Positions 17,837-26,635 of a DNA stretch of 48,961 nucleotides are shown in pieces. This stretch comes from Candidatus Omnitrophota bacterium (GTDB lineage Bacteria; Hinthialibacterota; Hinthialibacteria; Hinthialibacterales; Hinthialibacteraceae): contig QZKN01000022.1 of assembly GCA_003598175.1 (NCBI GenBank), forward strand, positions 1 to 48,961, written 5' to 3'. The stretch's first letter is position 1. Every line of letters starts with the position of its first letter. A program made the position numbers and the translations under genes. The notes beneath the pieces are model-generated. The model searched no databases and was not told the origin of the DNA. It was given only the letters and a program-made list of their open reading frames with translations.

Positions 17837-18601
17837 TTATAAATTTCCCTTCTCGAAATAATTCCGCACCTGCAACATTTTTCCAATGAACGGTTCGCTC
17901 AAGCGATCGCGCGGGTGGGGAAGATCGATAGGCGCATCCGCGACGAACCGTCCGGGCGAAGATGCCATCACAATTACCCGTGATGCTAAAAAAACGGCTT
18001 CTTCGATGTTGTGCGTCACGAAGATGCCGGTTATGCGCTCCCGGCGGCGCATGTCCAGAATTTCGTCGTACAACAATCTCGCCGTGGCAATATCCAGCGC
18101 GGAAAAAGGTTCATCCATCAAAATAACATCGGGCCGAGGAGCAATGGTACGCGCCAATGCGGCCCGTCTTTGCATTCCGCCGGATATCTCGTAAGGATAG
18201 GTATGCGCGCAGTCGGGCAGACCAACGAGATGCAAACATTCGGAACAGCGTTGCCTGGCGTCGGCTTTGCCGTATCCCGCCGCGTGCAATCCGAACAGAA
18301 TGTTTTTCTCCACCGTCATCCACGGAAAGAGCGCGTGTTGCTGAAACAGAAAGCCGACTGTGGAAGGCGAACCATCCGCTCGCGAATCGATGTCGATTGT
18401 GCCGCTGTCGGGTGATTCCAGACCGGACAAAATTCTCAACAACGTGGTTTTCCCACATCCCGTGGGGCCGAGAATGGATACAAATTCACCGGTTTCGACC
18501 TGCAGATCGATATCTTTTAAGACCTGAATTTGTGCGTCCCGCTCCCGTCCAAACGACTTCGAAATCTTCGACACGCGAATTATCGTTCCATGATTTGCCA
18601 T
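17837..18601 (-). CDS. ABC importer ATPase, nitrate/sulfonate/taurine (SsuB/TauB) type
   Basis: 254 residues. Walker A GPTGCGKTT, Q-loop LFQQHALFPW, signature EISGGMQRRAALARTI, Walker B VILMDEPFSALD and the H-loop FVTHNIEEA are in order. It powers uptake by the neighbouring permease and binding protein. I place the start at the ATG at 18601, which overlaps the end of the permease gene by 22 bases. The open frame continues upstream inside the permease gene but encodes nothing ABC-like there. The substrate cannot be told from the ATPase. Confidence 0.9.
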   Translation of the reverse strand: MANHGTIIRVSKISKSFGRERDAQIQVLKDIDLQVETGEFVSILGPTGCGKTTLLRILSGLESPDSGTIDIDSRADGSPSTVGFLFQQHALFPWMTVEKNILFGLHAAGYGKADARQRCSECLHLVGLPDCAHTYPYEISGGMQRRAALARTIAPRPDVILMDEPFSALDIATARLLYDEILDMRRRERITGIFVTHNIEEAVFLASRVIVMASSPGRFVADAPIDLPHPRDRLSEPFIGKMLQVRNYFEKGNL

Positions 18602-19437
18602 CGGCTTATTCGATTCGACGCAAGATATAAGAATTTGTTGGACATCAGTCCGATGACGGCGATGACAACGATCGCGGCAAAGGCGTATTGATATTCGGCG
18701 ACCTGATGGCTGGTCGTGATGATATACCCCAATCCGGCGCGAGCGCCGGGAAAAATCTCCGCCGCGATGATCACCATCCACGAAATCCCCAGCCCGACGC
18801 GTAATCCGGTCATGATCGAGGGAAGCGCGCCGGGCAGCACGATGTAGAGAAAAATCCGGCGATGGGAAGCGCCTAGCATGGCTGCCGCCTCCAAATACAA
18901 TGTTTTCACCTGCTCGACGCCATGAACGGTATTGACGAAAATCGGAAAAAAACCGCCCCACCAGATCACCGCGATCATGGCGAATTGTAACTGGTCGGCG
19001 ATTGAATGCCGCCACGATTCCTGTCCCCATACAGCGCTGCCGACGGATTCGAAACCGAACACCAAAATGGCGACCGGCAGCCAGGCGATCGGGCAAATCG
19101 GTCTGCCCATTTCGAGAAACGGGATGAGGATTCGACGCAACACCGTGATTCTTCCCGCGAGCAAGCCCAGCGGTATCGCTGTCAGCGCCGCCGCCGTGAA
19201 TCCGAGGAATACGCGCAGTACACTGATGCCGCAACTATGCGCCAGCGGCATGGAATCGAGATGCCGCGGGGGCGCAAACGGGTGAGCCAACACGGCGAGC
19301 ACATCCAGCGGCCGCGGAACCACTTGCGAACGTTGCTCGGCCCACCATTGCCAAAGGATAAGAAACGCGATCGGTAAAAGGCTGCCCAAAAGAAAGTCGG
19401 ATATGCCTTGTCGGTGTCGTTGCCAATGATGGTTCAT
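18580..19437 (-). CDS. ABC importer permease, SsuC/TauC type
   Basis: 285 residues with about six membrane segments. The coupling motif EAAAMLGASHRRIFLYIVLP and the opening LLPIAFLILWQWWAE are typical of the NMT1-linked binding-protein-dependent permease family. The start overlaps the stop of the binding-protein gene (19434-19437, ATGA), so the three genes form one translationally coupled operon in the order binding protein, permease, ATPase. Confidence 0.9.
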   Translation of the reverse strand: MNHHWQRHRQGISDFLLGSLLPIAFLILWQWWAEQRSQVVPRPLDVLAVLAHPFAPPRHLDSMPLAHSCGISVLRVFLGFTAAALTAIPLGLLAGRITVLRRILIPFLEMGRPICPIAWLPVAILVFGFESVGSAVWGQESWRHSIADQLQFAMIAVIWWGGFFPIFVNTVHGVEQVKTLYLEAAAMLGASHRRIFLYIVLPGALPSIMTGLRVGLGISWMVIIAAEIFPGARAGLGYIITTSHQVAEYQYAFAAIVVIAVIGLMSNKFLYLASNRISRWQIMER

Positions 19438-20624
19438 CGATTTTGTTTCTCGGATATGATTTCAAGGAGAAGTGATAAATCGCAACACGTCTCCACCACT
19501 TCCTGCGACGTTTTTCCTTTCAATTTGTCGGAAAATTTATCGATTTCGGCCATCATTTGCGCCCAGGTTTGCATTCCACTCACCCATTTTGCGGACGGCG
19601 CGTTGAGGTACCGAACCGTCGGCACGCTGTCCTGTTCGACTTCAAGCGGTAATTTGGTCCATTCCGCCGCGTTGCGGATCGCCAGCGCCGGATCGGAGTT
19701 GATGAGATCCGTGGCCGCAGAAAGGACTTTTAGAAAAGCTTTCACCACGCCGCGATGATTTGATAAAACAGTTTGGGTGGCGGCGACGCCGCAACAGGGA
19801 TGCTGTTCCCACTTGCCGGCGGGAGGCAACGTGGAAAGATCGCATACAATCTTTCCCGCCCCTTTCCGCGCCGCGGAACTCGCATGAGGTTGATTGACGA
19901 CAAATCCGTCCACCGCGCCGTTGAGCAAAGACGGAACCATATTCGCTTCCTCCTGCAGATTGACGAGTTCCACTTTTCCACCGCTTTCGTCCGGTTTATA
20001 AATGATTGGGATTTGTTCTTCCATCAATGCGCGTTCGAATATCAGTTTGGCGACGGCAATCGGCGCTTTGTACCCGATTTTGATGATTGTTTCGCTGGTT
20101 TTGACGGTTTGTGCGAACGACGCCCAATCCGTTGCGGGAAAATCGTTCTTCATGACCAGCATATCCCCGTCCGTTTGCAGCGGAAAAACGATCTTGAAAT
20201 CATTGCCTTTGTCGATGAAAAAAACGATCGCCGCCACGCCGCCGAGTCCGATCTCGATTTCACCGCGCTCCATTGCCGCCGGCATGTTCGATCCACCGCC
20301 GACTTTGATCAGATGAAGCCGCGCCAAGGGCGTCCCGTTTTCGACCAGGTCATATACTTCCCGGTCTTTTATCATTTTCAAATACGCCGACGAATGGGAG
20401 GCGAGCGATTCCCCTTCCAACGCGGCCACGTATAACGCCAGATGATGGTCGTGTCCCACATGCCCGATTTTTATGTTGGGAATGGATGGGGATGGTTCTT
20501 GATTTACGGTTCCATCGCGCGGCAATGGGATTGTGCTGATCGCTTCCTGTCCTGATTTGTCGCCACAATTTGCGCAGAGGATCAGCACGATACCGGTGAA
20601 TAGGAATAAAGGATGATTTTTCAT
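19434..20624 (-). CDS. ABC importer substrate-binding protein, NMT1/SsuA-like, probable lipoprotein
   Basis: About 396 residues from the ATG at 20624, preceded by GGAGATAAACAA. The signal MKNHPLFLFTGIVLILCANC ends in a possible lipobox Cys. The mature domain has the periplasmic binding-protein type II pattern: IGHVGHDHHLALYVAAL, GEIEIGLGGVAA and a second-lobe DGFVVNQPHA. Two Cys-rich spots (HPCCGV, ETCCDL) are unusual. Substrate class by family: nitrate, sulfonates, taurine, aminoalkyl compounds or pyrimidine precursors. The divergent upstream region carries REP family A copies. A link to the PbfA-like gene upstream is possible but not proven. Confidence 0.85.
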   Translation of the reverse strand: MKNHPLFLFTGIVLILCANCGDKSGQEAISTIPLPRDGTVNQEPSPSIPNIKIGHVGHDHHLALYVAALEGESLASHSSAYLKMIKDREVYDLVENGTPLARLHLIKVGGGSNMPAAMERGEIEIGLGGVAAIVFFIDKGNDFKIVFPLQTDGDMLVMKNDFPATDWASFAQTVKTSETIIKIGYKAPIAVAKLIFERALMEEQIPIIYKPDESGGKVELVNLQEEANMVPSLLNGAVDGFVVNQPHASSAARKGAGKIVCDLSTLPPAGKWEQHPCCGVAATQTVLSNHRGVVKAFLKVLSAATDLINSDPALAIRNAAEWTKLPLEVEQDSVPTVRYLNAPSAKWVSGMQTWAQMMAEIDKFSDKLKGKTSQEVVETCCDLSLLLEIISEKQNR

Positions 20625-20643
20625 TTGTTTATCTCCACTGGTT

Positions 20644-20761
20644 TTTATGCGGGTAGAGCAGGCGTCCTCGCCTGCGTCGTTTGTGCAAGCGAGGACGCTT
20701 GCTTTACCCATGTATGGGACGCTTGCTTTACTGACGTATTGGGGGCGCTTGCTTTACCCAT
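20644..20761. repeat. REP family A cluster, 3-4 arms
   Basis: GGGTAGAGCAGGCG...CGCCTGC, GCAAGCGaggaCGCTTGCTTTACCC and two further truncated CGCTTGCTTTAC arms occur in tandem. This is the largest copy of the family in the window. Confidence 0.8.
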
Positions 20762-20884
20762 AATAAATCATGCGCCGTTATTATTAATCATTTATTGTGA
20801 CCAACCGGATATAGTGGTTTTCGCTACGGTAACACCGCAGAAGACCGCATCATTCATTTCTACATTCATCATCGATAAAAATCA

Positions 20885-21010
20885 ATAGTAGGGAAACCCC
20901 AGGTGAACGAGCGTCACTTTAAAATGAGTGGATCGGGTCGCCTTGACCCGCAGGCATGGAAAGGGAAGGCGGGTGAGAGTCCAAGGATTTACGCGGAACT
21001 GCAATTCGGA
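20885..21010 (+). ncRNA. Candidate structured RNA fragment (group II intron-like or cobalamin-riboswitch-like)
   Basis: A stem CGGGTC-gcctt-GACCCG is followed by GGCATGGAAAGGGAAGGCGG, GTGAGAGTCC and GCGGAACTG. The last parts resemble both the start of group II intron domain I and the AGGGAA/GGTGnnAnTCC/ACTG core of cobalamin riboswitches. No B12 box, no domain V and no plus-strand gene downstream were seen, so it may be a degenerate fragment. The strand is assigned by motif orientation. Confidence 0.25.
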
Positions 21011-21172
21011 ATGAGCAATGTTGAAATCGAATCATGCTTTTGTCGTTTGCGACGCTGTATGTGATCAGTTGAGTTCTTGTGGGATAATATAACAACGTTT
21101 TGTAAATGTAAATGGATTGGAAAATAAATCTCCTAAAAAAAAGAATAGGGGAAAAAGAATCGTGAAACAGGT

Positions 21173-22534
21173 TCATCGAATACTCGTAAGACATTGCAAT
21201 ATGATATCCAGCGCCCGATCCATTTCCGTTTTCGTGATCGTGAGCGGAGGGGTAAGAGTAAGAATGTTTCCCATCGTCAGTTTGAAACTCAGCCCATGTG
21301 AAAGGGCGGCATACATGACCTTTTCCGCTTCGCCGGTCGCTCGTTCTTTGGTTTGGCGGTCTTTTACCAGTTCGATTCCCATTAATAATCCCAATCCGCG
21401 CGCGTCGCCGATGAGTTCGTGCGCGCTCATCATTTGTTTCATGCGTTCCAGCGCGTAAGCGCCGACGGTCTTTGCGTTTTCAAGTAAATGTTCTTCTTCA
21501 ATGACTTGAATTGCCGCCAAACCGGCGGCGCAGGCGACGGGATTTTTTTCGTGGGTGTAGTGGCCGAGGGCGCGGTCGGGCATGACGTCGAGATGTTCGC
21601 GAACCAGAAGGGCGGCGAAGGGAAAAATACCGCCGCCGAGACCTTTGCCGATGACGAGCATGTCGGGAACGATGTCGTAATGCTCGCAGGTGAACATTTT
21701 TCCTGTACGGCCCAGGCAGTGAGGGATTTCGTCGAGGATGAGCAGCGCGCCGTGCTTGTCGCAGGCTTTGCGGATTTTCTGCCAATATTCGCGCGGGGGA
21801 ATATACGGCGTGCTGCGTACGGTTTCGGCGATGACGGCGGCGACGTCGCCTTCCTTTTCCAGCACATATTCGACGTAATCGGCGCATTTGAGATTGCATT
21901 CGTCGCCGCAACCGAAAACACAATGACAGGGATCGGGCGGAGGGACATGTTCCGCGCCGGGCAAGAGAGGGCCGATGTTGTTGCGGAAAATGGCCTCGCC
22001 GCCGATGGAAATGGCGTCCAGCGACGCGCCGTGAAAGGAATCCCACATCGAAATGGTTTTGAAACGGCCGGTGGCGGCGCGGGCAAGTTTCAGCGCCATG
22101 CCGATGGCGGTGGTTCCACCCGGCGCGAAGAGAACTTTATTCAAATCGCCGGGCGCGAGCGAAACCAGCTTTTCCGCCAGGCGAATGGCGGGGATGTTGG
22201 TATAACGGCGAGTGCAGAACGATAACGAATCCAGCTGCGCTTTAACGGCGTCGATCACTTTTTTGTTGCTGAAGCCGACTTGATGCACGTTGTTGCCGTG
22301 AAAATCCATGTATTTACGGCCTTGCAGGTCGCAAACGTAAATGCCGCCGCATTCTGTCAAGACGTTAAGGCAAGGGGTGGATAATGATTGATGGATGAAG
22401 TATTTGGCGTCTTTTTCCAACCATTCGCGGGTTACCGCATTGAGATTTTCGGATTCCCATTGTTGGCGAAGGGGAGAAAGGTTGAGGTCGCCTTCGGATT
22501 TGAATATGGTGGAATCGAATTGCTTATCCGGCAT
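21173..22534 (-). CDS. pbfA: Class III aminotransferase-fold PLP enzyme, probable (R)-1-hydroxy-2-aminoethylphosphonate ammonia-lyase
   Basis: 453 residues. PLP motifs: APGGTTAIGMALKLARAATG, the DEIPHCLGRTG carboxylate, and the PLP Lys in VIGKGLGGG. The opening EGDLNLSPLRQQWE, FIHQSLSTPCLN, MDFHGNNVHQVGF, a Cys-rich insert (CHCVFGCGDECNLKC) and GHYTHEKNPVACAA match my memory of the PbfA group, which converts the hydroxylated aminoethylphosphonate to phosphonoacetaldehyde and ammonia. No phnW, phnX, phnA or phnY lies in the window, so the pathway context is missing. The generic alternative is an ornithine/GABA-type aminotransferase. The fold is certain; the specific reaction is less so. Confidence 0.65.
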   Translation of the reverse strand: MPDKQFDSTIFKSEGDLNLSPLRQQWESENLNAVTREWLEKDAKYFIHQSLSTPCLNVLTECGGIYVCDLQGRKYMDFHGNNVHQVGFSNKKVIDAVKAQLDSLSFCTRRYTNIPAIRLAEKLVSLAPGDLNKVLFAPGGTTAIGMALKLARAATGRFKTISMWDSFHGASLDAISIGGEAIFRNNIGPLLPGAEHVPPPDPCHCVFGCGDECNLKCADYVEYVLEKEGDVAAVIAETVRSTPYIPPREYWQKIRKACDKHGALLILDEIPHCLGRTGKMFTCEHYDIVPDMLVIGKGLGGGIFPFAALLVREHLDVMPDRALGHYTHEKNPVACAAGLAAIQVIEEEHLLENAKTVGAYALERMKQMMSAHELIGDARGLGLLMGIELVKDRQTKERATGEAEKVMYAALSHGLSFKLTMGNILTLTPPLTITKTEMDRALDIILQCLTSIR

Positions 22535-22787
22535 GTGGCATATCCTTATCGTTGGTTTGTTTCCGAATGGTATTCCCGGATTTTTTTCCCGTCTTCCATC
22601 CGGAAACCTGCTTATTATAGGTAAGGAGTTTACCGATTTGAAGCGCGGACAAACGTTGTATGGATGAGTTTTTCTTTAGTTCGGACGGCGGCCGAATGGC
22701 CATTTTCGTTGGGGATGGATTTTCACGCCATGCCGATTACAATTCGCATAAAGTCTACTATTCCAATTATTATCGATCATCGATTTC

Positions 22788-23813
22788 ATGAAGAGACGTG
22801 ATTTTCTCACCATACCGGCGGCGTCCTGCCTTTTTTCGGCAATGAATTCCTGTCAAACCACGATGAAACCAGAACAAACAGTCCATTCCATCTCGTTACC
22901 GGCGATCCAAAATGGCGATACGATCGGCTGTCTGTGCACCGCCGGCGGAATTGAGCCTGCGCAGCAAGAACCAATCGAGCGCTTTTTTCAATCGCAAGGA
23001 TACCGAGTGCGCTGGGGAGCGTATCTCGGCGGCGATTTTTTGTATGGTTTATCCGGCGCGACTCAGGAGCGGCTGGCGGATTTGAATGCGTTCATTCGCG
23101 ACGAGGAAATCAAAGTAATCGTGGATTTGAGCGACGGCTATGGTGCGTTGCCGTTGCTCGTGGGAATCGATTTTGATGCGCTGCGGACTTATCCGAAATG
23201 GTTCATCGGATACTCGGATCGCACCGTTCTTCATCTTGCGATTTATAAAAAGGCCGAATTACATAGTATAATGGTTACCGACTCGGTTCCGGATTGCATA
23301 AATAATAGTATTAATAATGAAGGATTTCCCGCATGGCTGCGATTCCTTCGGTTGTCATCCATGAACGAAACGCCTTTTTTTGTGAGGCAACACAAATTCA
23401 CTATCGAAACGTGGGTTTCCGGCCAGGCGCGAGGCAAACTGATCGGCGGCAGAGTCTCGCGATTGGCCGGTCTGGCCGGAACGGATTTTGCGGTTCCGAC
23501 GGAGGAGGATGTGATTTTATTTCTTGAAGAATCGGATGAGTATGCGTACCGCGTCGATCGTTGCTTGACGCAATTGTTCGAATCGGGCGCGTTTTCCCGG
23601 GTTCGGGGAATCGTTCTTGGTCGTTTTCGTTCTCCCGAGGATGAACCGGATGACCAAATCGATCTGATCGATGTGTTGCGAGAGCGTTTCCTGAGTTTGA
23701 ATCTTCCCGTGTTATCGTTGCAAACAACGGAAAAGGAGAATGATACGTTGTCGATGGTTCTTGGGACGATGGTGGAATTGAATTCGGATGAAAAGATTTT
23801 GAATTATATATAA
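22788..23813 (+). CDS. S66-family LD-carboxypeptidase paralog with Tat-like signal and missing catalytic His
   Basis: 341 residues. The S66 (LdcA/MccF) fold is visible: nucleophile Ser143 in FIGYSD, GKLIGGRVSRLAGL and Glu247 in ILFLEESDE. The segment that normally carries the catalytic His (GHxxxN) reads TEKEND, with Lys316 at the His position, and the usual GGYG reads SDGYG. The N-terminus has a twin-arginine motif (KRRDFL), a hydrophobic run and a Cys (MNSC) that could be lipidated, so it would act outside the cytoplasm. It sits three bases before an intact paralog. Inference: a diverged, perhaps non-catalytic or altered-specificity copy. Confidence 0.8.
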   Translation: MKRRDFLTIPAASCLFSAMNSCQTTMKPEQTVHSISLPAIQNGDTIGCLCTAGGIEPAQQEPIERFFQSQGYRVRWGAYLGGDFLYGLSGATQERLADLNAFIRDEEIKVIVDLSDGYGALPLLVGIDFDALRTYPKWFIGYSDRTVLHLAIYKKAELHSIMVTDSVPDCINNSINNEGFPAWLRFLRLSSMNETPFFVRQHKFTIETWVSGQARGKLIGGRVSRLAGLAGTDFAVPTEEDVILFLEESDEYAYRVDRCLTQLFESGAFSRVRGIVLGRFRSPEDEPDDQIDLIDVLRERFLSLNLPVLSLQTTEKENDTLSMVLGTMVELNSDEKILNYI

Positions 23814-23816
23814 ATA

Positions 23817-24752
23817 ATGACGCAACGTTTCCATATACAACCATTGCAGCCGGGCGATTGGGCCGCGCTGGCCGCTCCGGCGAAATCGATTTCTCCCGCT
23901 CCGGTCGAGCCGTATGCCGATTTGCTGCGTACAAAAGGCTATCGCGTGAAGATCGGCGAGAATGTCAGTAAAAAAGTGTTGTTGGATTTGGCCGGAACCG
24001 ATGCGGATCGCATTGACGCCCTGAACATGTTTTTTCGCGATCCGGAAATTCGCGCAATATTTTGTTTGACCGGCGGTTATGGCGTGACGCGCATTCTTCG
24101 CCATTTGGATTATGCCGCCTTGTCGGCGCATCCGAAAATCATTTGTGGGTATTCCGACATCACCGCCTTGCACGTCGCGGTTTCTGTAAAAACTGGTTTG
24201 ATAACATTTCATTCGCCCAACATGGATTCGGTTTCCCGCACGGCGTATACCGATCGCTGCTGGTGGGCCATGTTGGAGGGGCAATTGCATCGAGAGCCGA
24301 TGCCGCCATTGCCGCCGGACGACGATTATAACGGTCCGGAAACGTGGACGGACGGCGTGGCCGAAGGGGTGTTGTTGGGCGGGAATCTCAGTTTGCTGGC
24401 GGCGCTGGCGGGAACTCCGTTTGCGTTGCCCATCGATCGAGATGTGATCCTGTTTTTGGAAGATGTGGGGGAACTGTCCTCGCGCGTCGATTTTATGCTG
24501 CATCAACTACGGCTGGCGGGAGCGTTCGAACGGGTACGCGGAATGATGCTCGGACAATTCACGTATCGAAAAAACCAGCGCCGGGAAACGCCGGAACTTC
24601 TATCGCGCGTGTTGCAGACCTTTTGTCAAGAACTCAACATTCCGGTTTTGGCGAACCTGCCCTTCGGCCATGTCAGGAACAATCTGACTCTCGCGCACGG
24701 CGCGCGTGTGCGCTTGGATGCCGGCAGGAAACAATTTAGTTATTTGGCGTGA
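23817..24752 (+). CDS. ldcA: S66-family LD-carboxypeptidase (LdcA/MccF-like), intact triad
   Basis: 311 residues, cytoplasmic (no signal). The catalytic triad reads Ser113 (CGYSDITALH), Glu215 (LFLEDVGE) and His285 (PFGHVRNN), close to the positions known for LdcA. LTGGYGVTRIL and GVLLGGNLSLLAAL are also typical. It removes the terminal D-Ala from murein tetrapeptides during cell-wall recycling; MccF-type members instead cleave microcin derivatives. It starts three bases after the upstream paralog and is certainly co-transcribed with it. Its 3' end overlaps the convergent DUF3887 gene by 17 bases. Confidence 0.88.
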   Translation: MTQRFHIQPLQPGDWAALAAPAKSISPAPVEPYADLLRTKGYRVKIGENVSKKVLLDLAGTDADRIDALNMFFRDPEIRAIFCLTGGYGVTRILRHLDYAALSAHPKIICGYSDITALHVAVSVKTGLITFHSPNMDSVSRTAYTDRCWWAMLEGQLHREPMPPLPPDDDYNGPETWTDGVAEGVLLGGNLSLLAALAGTPFALPIDRDVILFLEDVGELSSRVDFMLHQLRLAGAFERVRGMMLGQFTYRKNQRRETPELLSRVLQTFCQELNIPVLANLPFGHVRNNLTLAHGARVRLDAGRKQFSYLA

Positions 24753-25218
24753 CCGCAAGTCGGGTGGGAAGGAACAATAAACCGCCGATATGGTTGTCGC
24801 CATCGAATACGATTTTGGCGTCGAGTGCGAGTTTTTCGAATTGGCAGGTTACGAATACAACATCATTCCTCGCTATTTTTTCCATGCGCGCGCCGGTGAT
24901 TTGTTGAAAGGCTCCTGTTTTCACCAGCAGGGTCTCCCACGATTCTTTTAATTTTTCCGACGGCATGAGCTGCTTCATTTTTTCATCAAAATGGGAAACA
25001 ACGGCCGCGTATTCTTGCTTTCCGAGTTGCGTGATGAAATTTTCTGCCCGATCGAGCAAGATTGAGGCGGAATCATCCTGGAGAGACGGTATGGTGCTTG
25101 GAAGTGGAGCGGAAGGCGATGGATTCGGCTGAACCGGTTTGATTTCCGTCTGTGGTGAACAAGAAAAGAAAAAAACAAGCGCCAAAAATAAACATGCGGA
25201 GATGCCGGATTGCTTCAC
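24736..25218 (-). CDS. Lipoprotein with DUF3887-like domain
   Basis: 160 residues. A lipoprotein signal (SACLFLALVFFFSC, modified Cys at the end) is followed by a Pro/Ser-rich spacer and a compact alpha+beta domain of about 100 residues (FITQLGKQEYAAVVSHFDEK, LKESWETLLVKTGAF) that matches the DUF3887 pattern of small membrane-anchored proteins. The role is unknown. It is the last gene of a four-gene operon: the start overlaps the stop of the GT87 gene (ATGA). Confidence 0.75.
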   Translation of the reverse strand: MKQSGISACLFLALVFFFSCSPQTEIKPVQPNPSPSAPLPSTIPSLQDDSASILLDRAENFITQLGKQEYAAVVSHFDEKMKQLMPSEKLKESWETLLVKTGAFQQITGARMEKIARNDVVFVTCQFEKLALDAKIVFDGDNHIGGLLFLPTRLAVTPNN

Positions 25219-26597
25219 GATTCAACTCTCTCATTCCTTTGTAAATTTTTAGATTGTATTTGATAATAAACGAGAAGTCCACTCAGTGCGCACAATGCGA
25301 AAGTCGGCCCCAACAACAGCAAACCCGGCGCAAAGGGCAGCGTCAGTATACCATTTGTTGCGGAAAACCCGCCGGCCGCCCAGGCTGCCAGTTTTTTCCA
25401 AACGAAGATGTTGGGCAATAAAAACATTATAATTATTATGGAGAGATTGGTTTCGAAAGGAGGAAACCGGTTTTCCCGCAGCCGCCGGATAATCAAAAAA
25501 AGTGGAAACAATGCCAATACGAAATAATGAGGCCAGGATAGGGGATTGAGAATGATACTGCAGCAGAGCAGCAGAGCGAACGACCAGTCCGAGTCGAGAA
25601 ATTTCCAAATCAAGGCTGCCGCCAGGATCAAACAAAGGATCGGAATGAAATAAAAAACGATGGTACTCATCACCACCGACGGGAAGAATGGCTGCGTAAC
25701 GATTTCGAAGGTCGCGCCGGTTTCCGGATCAACTCCGGTTCCTTCAAACATTCGTTTTCCTAGCGTCCAGAGCGATAAATTCCAGGGATTGGCTTGATAG
25801 AGGTTGGCAATCGCAGGGAGAATGGTCGTGAAATAGGAATAGAGGCGTCCGAATCCGACCATGACGCCGGCGATGATGTAACCGAAAAAAATCGTCAAGG
25901 TGGTTGCCAGACATGCGCGCAAGTCCTTTTTGAATAAAAACAAAATCAAAACCGGCCAGGCAATCTGTTTTACGAGGAGCGACAGTCCTAACAACACGCC
26001 GGCTGTCCACGATCGCCGCGAGCGCAGAGCCAACCAGCATCCGGTCAGGAGAAACAAGACCATGCAATTCACTTGCCCGTTCGAAACGTCGATAAAAACA
26101 GGATACCATGCCTGTAAAATCACCGTGATGAAGCCCACGCGCCAGATCGACGAGCGTTTTCCCCCTGCGCGATCGAACATCCGGATCGACAAAAACAGAC
26201 AGCCGAATTGGGAAACCAGCCAGATCGTTTTGGCCGTAGGATAGGGGAACATAGCGAGAGGCAGAAACAGGACTCCCATCGTCGGCGGATGCGGGGTGGG
26301 GTGGGGAAACGCAGCGCCTTCAAATTCATCGACATACATTCTCGCCAGATCGTCAATGGGCAGCGTCGGGTCTGCTCCATGCGCCACGGCGTTGGTCAGC
26401 GTGTAAATTGCGAGAAAATCCTTGCGATAATCCTGTTTTTCTTGTACGCGTTGAATTTGCGATGCCGTGACGAAGAGTCCAATTCCGGCCAGAACGAACA
26501 CAACGATCCCCCGCAGGATTTTCATGCCTGTCGATTGTGGGAAAATCAGCTGGGAAAGCGCATGTTCGGATGAATACGATGTGAACTCGGTTTTCAT
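25215..26597 (-). CDS. Multi-spanning GT87-family (DUF2029) glycosyltransferase
   Basis: 460 residues with about ten membrane helices. The first periplasmic loop carries KDFLAIYTLTNAVAHGADP, the Asp-containing region typical of GT-C enzymes, and FPHPTPHPPTMGVLFLPLAM matches the GT87 pattern. Such enzymes transfer a sugar (often mannose) from a polyprenyl-phosphate donor to an extracytoplasmic acceptor. The acceptor is unknown. Its start lies 38 bases after the stop of the ABC exporter permease, and its end overlaps the lipoprotein gene. An internal ATG at 26525 would remove 24 N-terminal residues. Confidence 0.75.
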   Translation of the reverse strand: MKTEFTSYSSEHALSQLIFPQSTGMKILRGIVVFVLAGIGLFVTASQIQRVQEKQDYRKDFLAIYTLTNAVAHGADPTLPIDDLARMYVDEFEGAAFPHPTPHPPTMGVLFLPLAMFPYPTAKTIWLVSQFGCLFLSIRMFDRAGGKRSSIWRVGFITVILQAWYPVFIDVSNGQVNCMVLFLLTGCWLALRSRRSWTAGVLLGLSLLVKQIAWPVLILFLFKKDLRACLATTLTIFFGYIIAGVMVGFGRLYSYFTTILPAIANLYQANPWNLSLWTLGKRMFEGTGVDPETGATFEIVTQPFFPSVVMSTIVFYFIPILCLILAAALIWKFLDSDWSFALLLCCSIILNPLSWPHYFVLALFPLFLIIRRLRENRFPPFETNLSIIIIMFLLPNIFVWKKLAAWAAGGFSATNGILTLPFAPGLLLLGPTFALCALSGLLVYYQIQSKNLQRNERVES

Positions 26598-26635
26598 ATC
26601 CGACGATTCACCAATCGGTTAAAAAAAATGTAATG

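Larger units (their letters stand above)
20625..21172. other. Non-coding stretch between the binding-protein and aminotransferase genes
   Basis: No credible ORF. It holds a REP family A cluster (20644-20761) and a structured segment (20885-21010). The promoter of the ABC operon should lie near 20625-20880. Confidence 0.6.

Noticed and set aside
18602..19234. N-terminal extension of the ABC ATPase frame
   Set aside because: The extra 200 or so codons lie inside the permease gene on the same strand in another frame, and the ABC domain begins at the ATG at 18601.
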